From: JAWXCH01 sp034440595
GTDB taxonomy: Bacteria; Planctomycetota; Planctomycetia; Pirellulales; JALHPA01
DNA: 7,524 bases
NCBI GenBank assembly: GCA_034440595.1
Contig: JAWXCH010000139.1
Span: 1-7,524 of the forward strand
Direction of reading: 5' to 3'
In this document: positions 1 through 5,785 of the stretch, in pieces
Position numbering within the stretch: position 1 is the stretch's first letter
Layout of the letters: the number at the start of each line of letters is the position of its first letter
Position numbers and translations under genes: made by a program
The notes under the pieces: generated by a model
The model's input: the letters and a program-made list of their open reading frames with translations, nothing else
Database searches by the model: none
Told to the model about the DNA's origin: nothing

Positions 1-1429
1 AAAACGATCCATGAGCATGCGCTTCTGTGTGGCGTTTATTCCGCAAAATGGCTCTACTTTTGCCTACAAAGTAATCCGCGTAGGCGGAACTGGCGAGCAG
101 CGAATCCACCAGTTGCTCGCGCTTGTTCGGGTTGGTGTCGGCGACGAATTTTTCCGACTCAGCGGCAGTTGGCAATCGACCGGTGATGTCAATCGAGACA
201 CGTCGAATATAAGTGGCATCGTCGCAAAGCTGCGAAGGAGGCAGGCCAAGCGTCTTGAGCTGCGCGAACACGTGTTCGTCAATCAGATTCTTGGTCGGTG
301 GCAGGTTGTCTACAACGATCCCCATCGGCATGATGCCGCGGAACACAGAAACCTGTCCCTGGTACCGAGCCATGATCGCCACCATGCCGGTCATTTCGTT
401 CGACTTGACCAAACCCGTTTCTGAAACAGTAGCCATCTCTGGATCGTTCGGTTCAAACTGCGTCATGCTGGTCACGTCGCGCGTCTGACCGTCGGAGTAG
501 TAAGCGATACAGACGAGTTGCTGTTCGCCATTGCGACCGAGTGTTCGCTCTCGAGGAAACAATTCGACACGCGTAACGACAGGATCGGTCGCGTTGCCAT
601 AAGGCATCCCCTGTTCGATCCAACGACGCAAGATCCGATAGGGTGCCGAATCCACTTCGATTCTGGCTCCACCCCCGTGCGGGACGGTTCCGGCGGCTTT
701 TTGCAAAAGCAGGCTGCGATCCGGAGCGGCAGGAAACAGCCGTCGGCCACGTGCTTCTTTGACCAGATGCTCGAAATCCTCGGTCGGCTCAAAACCTAGT
801 AGCGACAGGCGAAAGCCGTTCTGCCCACTCGCTTTTCCATGGCAGCCGCCGCTGTTGCAAGCAAACTTGGTGAAGACCGGCACCACCTGATTTGGAAAAT
901 TGACAGGAACATCCTGGACGATTTGGTTGACATGGACCTGCGTCAAGACCGTCTTGCCGCTGGGGTGAGTGATCGAGACTGTCGCGGTCCCTTCGGACAC
1001 GGGTGTCACAAGACCACCTTTGCCAATGGTCACAATACCGCTCGGGCTTACTTCATATTTGACGTGATGCGTCACATCGCGCAAGGCACCCGATGCTAGC
1101 ACTCCGGTGACCACAAGCTGCTGACGTGCATCGCGCCCTGACAGCGTAAAACTGCTGGTGTCCGTTTTGCCCAGTTCGAGCTGCAGAGCAGTGACGCTGC
1201 CGGGAACTGCTACTTCGGCTTTGGCTTCCGGTGGTTTAACTGCATTGGGATCGCCAACTTTCTGATCGACCGCAGGGCTGGCAGCAGGTAAAGCCTCAAC
1301 GGCCGGAGTTTTCGCCGCCGGGGGCACCGACAATGTCGGAGCCGCTGGGTCAGCAAATAAATTTGAAGCGACCGTCGTGGTCAAGCTCAGACAGACGAAC
1401 AACGCGATCCGCGCGAACGTTCGACGCAT
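1..1429 (-). CDS. Secreted BIG2 / PSCyt1 / DUF1549 (PSCyt2) planctomycete protein, 3' end cut by window
   Basis: I read 476 codons from the ATG at 1429-1427 to the window edge with no stop; the C-terminus lies outside. Residues 1-26 form a signal peptide: Arg-rich start, hydrophobic core, likely cleavage after NLFA. An Ala/Pro-rich linker runs to about 75. Residues 85-168 look like a bacterial Ig-like (BIG2) domain. CNSGGCHGK at 191-199 gives a C-x4-C-H heme-type motif (Cys191, Cys196, His197), followed by GFRLSLLGFEP and PHGGG, as in the PSCyt1 family. A second BIG2-like segment spans about 285-367. From about 383 the protein matches the start of DUF1549/PSCyt2 (IRRVSIDITGRLPT, YADYF, ILRNKR). 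A DUF1553 domain usually follows in this family and should lie off-window. These proteins are greatly expanded in planctomycetes and probably act outside the cytoplasm. Their reaction is not established, and whether this motif binds heme cannot be seen from sequence. A good ribosome binding site supports the start. Confidence 0.93.
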   Translation of the reverse strand, partial: MRRTFARIALFVCLSLTTTVASNLFADPAAPTLSVPPAAKTPAVEALPAASPAVDQKVGDPNAVKPPEAKAEVAVPGSVTALQLELGKTDTSSFTLSGRDARQQLVVTGVLASGALRDVTHHVKYEVSPSGIVTIGKGGLVTPVSEGTATVSITHPSGKTVLTQVHVNQIVQDVPVNFPNQVVPVFTKFACNSGGCHGKASGQNGFRLSLLGFEPTEDFEHLVKEARGRRLFPAAPDRSLLLQKAAGTVPHGGGARIEVDSAPYRILRRWIEQGMPYGNATDPVVTRVELFPRERTLGRNGEQQLVCIAYYSDGQTRDVTSMTQFEPNDPEMATVSETGLVKSNEMTGMVAIMARYQGQVSVFRGIMPMGIVVDNLPPTKNLIDEHVFAQLKTLGLPPSQLCDDATYIRRVSIDITGRLPTAAESEKFVADTNPNKREQLVDSLLASSAYADYFVGKSRAILRNKRHTEAHAHGSF

Positions 1430-1435
1430 GGCAGG

Positions 1436-1443
1436 TTCCTCCC
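1436..1443 (-). promoter_or_regulatory. Shine-Dalgarno site of the DUF1549 protein gene
   Basis: On the minus strand GGGAGGAA lies six bases before the ATG at 1429. It is the clearest ribosome binding site in the window and fixes the start of the gene, which agrees with the signal peptide beginning there. Confidence 0.8.
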
Positions 1444-1611
1444 TAATGTGGCCTTGGCAGGCTTCGTGAGCAGCAGGCGTGCGGAAGCAGGACTGTGTAG
1501 CTGGCGGATGTAAACAGGCGGGCAGCAGTCGAGCCAATCGGTTGGCATCAACCACCGGTCAACGACTCAACTTCTCGTTGACCTTATCAGCGGCATTCTA
1601 ACGCTTCGGTG

Positions 1612-1640
1612 ATTATCCTCATAAATGGCTCTTTATGCAA
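1612..1640 (-). promoter_or_regulatory. Weak candidate sigma-70 promoter for the DUF1549 gene
   Basis: On the minus strand TTGCAT (1640-1635) and GATAAT (1617-1612) are separated by 17 bases. The -10 is one base from consensus; the -35 matches only its first three bases. It would give a leader of roughly 175 nt before the ATG at 1429. This is pattern-based only and could be chance. Confidence 0.25.
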
Positions 1641-1837
1641 GCATTTTAGGAGCGGGTTGCCGCAGATACCCAATATCGGAGGTGGAATATTCGGAGCAGC
1701 AGTCCAAGATTGACTGGCCCCAATGGCTGCCTGAACGGCGCCTGTTCTGACCTGACTGAGGGTATTCATTAAACCGCCCAGTGCAATGTTCCGTGGCTAG
1801 ACAGAGGCCCGGACTGACAGAAACTCTACAAAGACTC

Positions 1838-2524
1838 TTAAGTCCATACACCGTTTATAGTTCCAAATAGCACCGGTAGGTCGATCACACTTCTCAATCG
1901 CTGTAAAAACTCCACCCGAGGGATCTCAATCCCCCCGAGCGACTCTGTGTGTGGGTTCAGTTGCTGAATATCAAACAGCCGATACCCCTGCCGTTGGAGG
2001 TGCCGGACCAGATGAGCCAAGGCGACTTTGGATGCATCGCGGGTTCGGTGGAACATGGACTCTCCGGCGAACAGACCTCCCATTGTGACACCGTAGGTTC
2101 CGCCGACTAGGTCGTCTCCTTGCCAGACTTCCACACTGTGGACCACTCCCAGAGCATTAAGCTGCTGATAATAATGGATCATCGATTCAGTCAACCAGGT
2201 CCCCCCGCGACGATCGTCGGCGGTGGCACAGCCGTGGAGCACGCCCGCGATGTCTTGATCGCTGGTCACTCGAAACTTGCCACTGCGGCAGGTTCGCTCC
2301 AGCCGGCGGCTGACGTGGAATTGGTCGAACTCAAAAATTCCGCGCGGGTCGGGGGACCACCAGAGCATCGGCTCACCGTCTCCAAACATCGGCCAGGGAA
2401 AGATTCCGTGGCGGTAGGCATCTAAGAGTCGCTCGATCGATAGGGCTCCGCCGACTTGGACAATGCCATGTTCGTCCGCTGCATCCGCAGGAGGGAAGTA
2501 TCGCGATTTGACCTGACGCGCCAT
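1838..2524 (-). CDS. aat: Leucyl/phenylalanyl-tRNA-protein transferase (L/F-transferase)
   Basis: This cytoplasmic enzyme moves Leu or Phe from aminoacyl-tRNA to proteins with N-terminal Arg or Lys, marking them for ClpS and a Clp protease (bacterial N-degron pathway). The 228-residue product is the usual family length and carries the family blocks in order: GGALS...LLDAYRHGIFPW (25-44), WWSPDPRG (55-62), GTW (108-110), HSVEVW (129-134), GGTYGVTMGGLFAGESMF (141-158), ASKVAL (164-169), and FDIQQLNPHTESLGG (184-198). Asp185 and Gln187 in the DIQ triplet correspond to the DxQ pair known to be catalytic in the E. coli enzyme. The ATG at 2524 puts the first conserved block at the usual distance from the N-terminus, although no strong Shine-Dalgarno precedes it. 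The upstream gap is filled with repeats, so the promoter cannot be placed with confidence. Family assignment is very secure. Confidence 0.97.
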   Translation of the reverse strand: MARQVKSRYFPPADAADEHGIVQVGGALSIERLLDAYRHGIFPWPMFGDGEPMLWWSPDPRGIFEFDQFHVSRRLERTCRSGKFRVTSDQDIAGVLHGCATADDRRGGTWLTESMIHYYQQLNALGVVHSVEVWQGDDLVGGTYGVTMGGLFAGESMFHRTRDASKVALAHLVRHLQRQGYRLFDIQQLNPHTESLGGIEIPRVEFLQRLRSVIDLPVLFGTINGVWT

Positions 2525-2583
2525 GCCATCAGATTAGCAGATTGCGATGCGGCCAACGAGCGATAGAGGATGGCCGCGGCTCT

Positions 2584-2610
2584 GTCATTCCCGCGAACGC
2601 GGGATTCCAG
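2584..2610. repeat. REP-like palindrome, copy 1
   Basis: The element begins GTCATTCCCGCG and ends GGGATTCCAG. The inner arms ATTCCCGCG and CGCGGGATT flank AA and pair with a single T-T mismatch. The core ATTCCC-N8-GGGAAT resembles the dRS3-type/REP-like repeats known from Neisseria and other genomes. Translated, such repeats give spurious peptides like VIPANAG, which explains the short open frames here. Confidence 0.75.
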
Positions 2611-2618
2611 TTCTCCCC

Positions 2619-2645
2619 GTCATTCCCGCGAACGCGGGAATCCAG
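2619..2645. repeat. REP-like palindrome, copy 2
   Basis: This is a direct repeat of the element at 2584, starting 35 bases later and identical over 27 bases except one position. The arms ATTCCCGCG and CGCGGGAAT pair perfectly over 9 bp around AA. Both copies lie in the gap upstream of aat, so they would be in or near the aat leader if transcription starts further upstream. Confidence 0.78.
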
Positions 2646-2679
2646 AATACACTTCGTCATCTCCCCCAACCCTACCGTA

Positions 2680-2774
2680 GACCCGAAGGGTCGTCTCTGT
2701 CAGCCCGTGGGTGGAGGGAGCGCAGCGACCGGAACCCCGGGTTAGCTGCGACGATGAGCCTCGGCCCTGAAGGG
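2680..2774. repeat. GC-rich intergenic repeat block with short hairpins
   Basis: Three small palindromes follow one another: GACCC-GAA-GGGTC (2680-2692), AACCC-C-GGGTT (2733-2743) and CCCT-GA-AGGG (2765-2774). The first and third share a CCnGAAGGG core, each followed shortly by GTCAG (2699-2703 and 2779-2783). Between them lies a GGAGGGAGCGCAGCGACCGG segment. I recall similar stretches between genes in Pirellula-group planctomycetes. The open frames across it (2542-2789) read as repeat sequence rather than as genes. Confidence 0.5.
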
Positions 2775-2830
2775 GACGGTCAGTGTTGACTTAGCGACGC
2801 TTAAACCATCCTTGGCTACCGCGATAGCAC

Positions 2831-2850
2831 TCTTTCGGCGGAGCGAAAGG
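2831..2850. repeat. Hairpin just past the stop of the zinc-ribbon gene; possible dispersed repeat or terminator
   Basis: CTTTCG (2832-2837) and CGAAAG (2844-2849) pair around GCGGAG, and the hairpin starts 9 bases past the TAG of the minus-strand gene ending at 2859. It has no T-tract, so it is not a standard factor-independent terminator. The string GGCGGAGCGAAAGGCGACTGT resembles a repeat I remember from Rhodopirellula-type genomes. Confidence 0.45.
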
Positions 2851-2858
2851 CGACTGTA

Positions 2859-4016
2859 CTACGGCAACTCCGCCAGCAGCTTGTTGAACTTTGGCCGCAC
2901 GAGGTGTTTGGTCTCTTTGCTCGGTATCGAGCTAACCGCACAGGTCAGCTTGGGTTCCAGCCAAAAACCGTGTAGCTCGCATTTGACGAACGGAGTCGCA
3001 CGCAGCATCTTACGCATTTTTTTGTTGAGCAACCCACGCACCTCCGGGGTGATTCCTTCGCTCACGGTACCCACATACTGCAAGTTGTCTTTGATATCGG
3101 CAGCCAAAATCAGCGAGGAAAAGTCCGTTTCGCGAAAGGGAATGAAACCGATGATCACGCAGTCTTGCAGCTTGGTTCTTGGATCCAGCTTGGCGGGATC
3201 GGTCTTTGGTGTGTCCGAACCGTCGCCCGCGGAGTTGTCTGCCACTTGATCCAGCGAGTCGACGAGCGAAGAGTCCCCTTCTTCGGCCATCTTTTTGGCC
3301 TGCTCGGTGATGGCCTTCATCAGGTTCTTCTTCGGCGGTACCGGCCCCCAATCAATCAGGCTGTTGAATTGAATCCCGCCCACGATGAAGAAGGCGGATA
3401 GCGTCAGCACTTCTCCCCACAGCAAAAACGAGAGCCGGCGATAGGACGTTGGCAGTTCACGGATCGAGGCTCCCCAGATCATCCACGGCTTGAGAAAGAA
3501 ATCCAACGGGTGGAGATTTTCGCAATGTGTAATAGCGACGAAGCAGCAGAGCACGTGACCCAGTACAAACAACAGCGTCCCGGTGATCGATTGCGCCCAG
3601 GTCCAGTGATAACGTAGCGGCCCCTGCGGGACAGTTGATCTGACCATCAAACTAAACAAGACGATCGCCAAGGTGCCAAGGATCATGATCCACCCCCAGC
3701 GCGGAATTGCACGGAGCAGATCCATTGGGCTGAACTTGGTGGCCTTCTGCGGAACCGCTGCTACTGTTACAACGGCTGGTTCCAGCTCCCACGGATCGAC
3801 TTCGACGGTGATACCTAGCTTGGGATAGAACCCGCAACGGCGACAGTAAAGTTCGTCGCGTGCCAACTGTTTTTGACAGTTCGAGCAGCACTCACCGCTT
3901 TTCGCCTCTTCGGCGACTAGAGTTGCAACCGGTATAGCGATGGAATCAAATTCACCGCCTTCGATACCGTCTTCTGCAAGTATTACGGCTACATCGCTGT
4001 CATCGGTCATTGGCAT
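2859..4016 (-). CDS. Membrane protein: N-terminal zinc ribbon, three TM helices, C-terminal DNA-ligase-like (OB-fold) domain
   Basis: Function unknown. From the ATG at 4016 the product is 385 residues. An acidic N-terminus leads to a zinc ribbon (Cys44-x2-Cys47, Cys58-x2-Cys61). Hydrophobic helices lie at about 107-125, 144-163 and 195-215; a charged, acidic Asp/Ser-rich linker covers about 225-280. Residues 281-385 resemble the C-terminal OB-fold region of bacterial ATP-dependent DNA ligases (LigD type): DCVIIGF, SSLILAA, LQYVGTVSEG, ATPF, WLEPKLTCAV, LVRPKF. No adenylation domain or KxDG motif exists, so it cannot be a ligase by itself. The frame stays open to an ATG at 4121, adding 35 residues, but no ribosome site precedes that ATG; at 4016 a weak GAGG lies ten bases upstream. 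ATG 4010 is also possible. It is transcribed away from the protease gene. The ligase likeness is my alignment by eye; no search was run. Confidence 0.85.
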   Translation of the reverse strand: MPMTDDSDVAVILAEDGIEGGEFDSIAIPVATLVAEEAKSGECCSNCQKQLARDELYCRRCGFYPKLGITVEVDPWELEPAVVTVAAVPQKATKFSPMDLLRAIPRWGWIMILGTLAIVLFSLMVRSTVPQGPLRYHWTWAQSITGTLLFVLGHVLCCFVAITHCENLHPLDFFLKPWMIWGASIRELPTSYRRLSFLLWGEVLTLSAFFIVGGIQFNSLIDWGPVPPKKNLMKAITEQAKKMAEEGDSSLVDSLDQVADNSAGDGSDTPKTDPAKLDPRTKLQDCVIIGFIPFRETDFSSLILAADIKDNLQYVGTVSEGITPEVRGLLNKKMRKMLRATPFVKCELHGFWLEPKLTCAVSSIPSKETKHLVRPKFNKLLAELP

Positions 4017-4330
4017 AAAACTGCTGCCTCGCAAGTCAAACGGTTCAAAATGGCGACTTTCGCAAATATAGGTCGCTGTGAGGCGAATCCGTTGCAGCAG
4101 CATCACTGGCGCGACTGGCATTTTGCGGCAATTTGCAGTTTTTCAATGCCGGTTTGATCAGGTTGTTCCGGTTGGAGAGGGGGCATTCCTGGAGCAATCG
4201 GGAGTGGGCAAAGCATGGCATGGCTTGCGAACTAAAGATGCTGGGAAACACTTTGCGGCAACCAAACGTATAATTAGCACAGTTCGGACGGTCATTTTTC
4301 CTGTTTCTCGCTCTCTTGCCCCAACAATCA
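4017..4330. other. 314-bp divergent intergenic region
   Basis: This region separates the minus-strand zinc-ribbon gene from the plus-strand protease gene and should contain both promoters. It has a TATAAT for the plus strand (listed separately) and a 10-base direct repeat TTTGCGGCAA at 4122-4131 and 4252-4261, exactly 130 bases apart. The open frames at 4045-4251 (minus) and 4078-4389 (plus) show no family motif and are not called. If the longer start at 4121 of the minus gene were used, the gap would shrink to 209 bases. Confidence 0.55.
4269..4274 (+). promoter_or_regulatory. Candidate -10 element for the HtrA-like protease gene
   Basis: TATAAT matches the sigma-70 -10 consensus perfectly and lies 56 bases before the ATG at 4331. 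No good -35 is found at 16-18 bases upstream (GAAACA at 4245-4250 matches only ACA), so it may need an activator or another sigma factor, or be a chance match. Confidence 0.4.
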
Positions 4331-5500
4331 ATGGATATCAGCCAACCGCACGACGCTTCCTTTCCGCAGCAGATCGAGCAAACTTCTAAACGGTCATCCC
4401 ATTTACCGTTGCTGATTGCGATCTTTGTTGTGCTAGTCGGCGTGGCATTTGTGCCTACCTACTTGGAACAGGTCAAGTATCACCAAACAAAGGGAGAGAT
4501 TGCCGCGGTCAACGAAGCGCTCCCAGACATGAACGCCGCTGCATTGGGAAAGATTTTTACGATGCTGCCGCGCAAGGTAAGCCCGAGCGCTGTGCATATT
4601 CAAACGACACGAGACGTGGCTTTCATTGGCAACAATCGGCTCAATAATTTATTTGCCCCGCAGATCCGCCAGCAACAAGGACAAGCGTCGGGAGTCATCG
4701 TTGACGCTGACGGCTACATTGTCACGAATTATCACGTCATCAGTGGTGCCACTAGTGTCAGTGTTCGCTTGACCGATGGGCGCGTCTTGGATGCCGAAAT
4801 AATCGGCAGCGATCCAGAAACAGATTTGGCAGTGCTCAAGATCGACGGTGGTGGCAAACTAATTCCCGCTGCCTGGGGAAATAGCGATGCCTTGGAGGTT
4901 GGCGAACTGGTCTGGGCACTCGGCAATCCGTTTGGATTGGACTTCACTCTGACGTTTGGCATCGTCAGCGCCAAAGACCGTAGCGTGAACGCAAACTCGC
5001 GTTATCAGAAATACCTACAAACCGACGCCGCGGTCAATCCCGGCAATAGCGGTGGCCCGTTGGTAAATATGATTGGCGAGATCGTCGGTATTAACACCGC
5101 AATCATTGGCCCAACCTACCAGGGGATCAGCTTTGCCATTCCCAGCAATGTGGCAAAAAGCGTCTACGAAAAGATTTTAAAGCACGGCGAGGTCATCAGC
5201 GGTTACCTGGGAGTGGTCACCGTGATCATCAATCAGCAGGTCGCTACCCAATTGAAGTTGCCAAATCTGCAAGGAGCTGCCGTCGTCAATGTCCTGAAGG
5301 ATTCGCCTGCCGAAAAAGCTGGGATCATTCCGGGGGATGTCATAGTGAAGTGGAACGATGAGGTCGTGGAGGATCCACAGGCTCTCAATCACTTTGTCTC
5401 GAAGACTGAACCAGGGGACAAAGTGACGATTGAACTGATCCGTGACGAGAAACCGGTGCAGGTCGAAGTCACTGCTGGCAAACGCCCGCAGGGCAAGTAA
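4331..5500 (+). CDS. htrA: Membrane-anchored HtrA/DegS-like trypsin-type serine protease with one PDZ domain
   Basis: This is a probable envelope quality-control protease of the S1C (HtrA/Deg) family that cleaves unfolded proteins. The 389-residue product has a short polar N-terminus, one hydrophobic anchor at about 25-42 with no clear cleavage site, a linker, then the protease domain. The catalytic triad is visible: His135 in TNYHVI, Asp165 in TDLAVLKI and Ser240 in NPGNSGGP. The flanking GNPFGL and GISFAIP blocks are also in place. One PDZ domain covers about 293-380 (GYLGV, GAAVVNV, SPAEKAGIIPGDVI). A single PDZ plus an N-terminal anchor is closest to DegS, whereas DegP and DegQ are soluble with two PDZ domains; planctomycetes carry several such paralogues, so no strict orthology is claimed. 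The ATG at 4331 is preferred over an in-frame TTG at 4316; neither has a clear ribosome site. The gene is followed by a hairpin and then dnaG with its own promoter. Confidence 0.95.
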   Translation: MDISQPHDASFPQQIEQTSKRSSHLPLLIAIFVVLVGVAFVPTYLEQVKYHQTKGEIAAVNEALPDMNAAALGKIFTMLPRKVSPSAVHIQTTRDVAFIGNNRLNNLFAPQIRQQQGQASGVIVDADGYIVTNYHVISGATSVSVRLTDGRVLDAEIIGSDPETDLAVLKIDGGGKLIPAAWGNSDALEVGELVWALGNPFGLDFTLTFGIVSAKDRSVNANSRYQKYLQTDAAVNPGNSGGPLVNMIGEIVGINTAIIGPTYQGISFAIPSNVAKSVYEKILKHGEVISGYLGVVTVIINQQVATQLKLPNLQGAAVVNVLKDSPAEKAGIIPGDVIVKWNDEVVEDPQALNHFVSKTEPGDKVTIELIRDEKPVQVEVTAGKRPQGK

Positions 5501-5538
5501 CCACTTCAATTCATCAGCGATAGCCCAATTGCTGCAAA

Positions 5539-5573
5539 TTTCTGGCTGCCCAAAATCTGCCAGAAAACTTTTC
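5539..5573 (+). terminator. Possible terminator of the protease gene
   Basis: TTTCTGGC (5539-5546) and GCCAGAAA (5559-5566) form an 8-bp stem with a 12-base loop, followed by ACTTTTC. The stem is short and the T run only four bases, so termination would be weak. The position, 39 bases past the protease stop and before the dnaG promoter, fits the role. Confidence 0.4.
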
Positions 5574-5687
5574 GGATGCTGGCAGAGAATTTATCGACAT
5601 TTGCCCGCTATTGCAGAACGACGATATGGCATATCTCCATACGCCGTTGAGCCTTAGGCCCAATCTGGCGAGACACAAACACTCAGC

Positions 5688-5716
5688 TTGACCCGCTTTC
5701 AGGTGAGCGCTATAAT
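5688..5716 (+). promoter_or_regulatory. Near-consensus sigma-70 promoter for dnaG
   Basis: TTGACC (5688-5693) and TATAAT (5711-5716) are separated by exactly 17 bases: 11 of 12 hexamer positions match consensus, the best promoter in the window. Transcription would start near 5723, giving a leader of about 205 nt before the dnaG GTG. It should drive dnaG and whatever follows; rpoD is a common neighbour of dnaG, but that part is outside the window. Confidence 0.8.
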
Positions 5717-5744
5717 CGCCCACCTGTCAGATGGAGCAAGGGCA

Positions 5745-5764
5745 GTTTTTACAAAAATAAAAAC
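5745..5764 (+). repeat. AT-rich inverted repeat in the dnaG leader
   Basis: GTTTTTA (5745-5751) and TAAAAAC (5758-5764) are perfect inverse complements around CAAAAA. It lies about 22 bases after the predicted start of transcription. It could be a protein binding site or a weak RNA hairpin; there is no GC-rich stem, so it is not a typical terminator. Confidence 0.5.
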
Positions 5765-5785
5765 CGACCGACGCTACATTGGAGT

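Larger units (their letters stand above)
1430..1837. other. 408-bp intergenic region between aat and the DUF1549 gene
   Basis: No convincing gene is present. Short minus-strand open frames (1587-1769 and 1633-1851) have no recognisable motif and no good ribosome binding site, and the second runs into the end of aat. The stretch presumably holds the 3' end of the aat transcript and the promoter and leader of the DUF1549 gene. A weak candidate promoter is listed separately. I saw no strong hairpin with a T-tract after the aat stop, only small ones such as GGTTG-GCAT-CAACC at 1540-1553. Confidence 0.6.

Noticed and set aside
11..1099. Plus-strand frames at 11-424, 213-488, 518-799 and 839-1099
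   Set aside because: They lie antisense within the continuous minus-strand DUF1549 gene, whose domains are recognisable.
1587..1851. Minus-strand open frames of 60 and 72 codons between aat and the DUF1549 gene
   Set aside because: No family motif, no proper ribosome site; one overlaps the end of aat out of frame. Probably untranslated leader sequence.
2584..2645. The two REP-like copies as the start of a CRISPR array
   Set aside because: Only two copies separated by 8 bases; no spacers of CRISPR length and no cas genes nearby.
2542..2789. Plus-strand open frames encoding peptides such as VIPANAGFQ and SFPRTRESR
   Set aside because: These are well-known spurious translations of REP-like palindromes, not proteins.
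2859..3351. Reading the ligase-like domain as a functional DNA ligase gene
   Set aside because: There is no nucleotidyltransferase domain or KxDG motif anywhere in the protein.
4017..4121. 35-residue N-terminal extension of the zinc-ribbon protein from ATG 4121
   Set aside because: No ribosome site before 4121 and the extension differs in character from the acidic N-terminus that follows; 4016 is preferred, though not proven.
4045..4389. Open frames at 4045-4251 (minus) and 4078-4389 (plus) in the divergent region
   Set aside because: They overlap the promoter region and gene starts, lack motifs and have no ribosome site.
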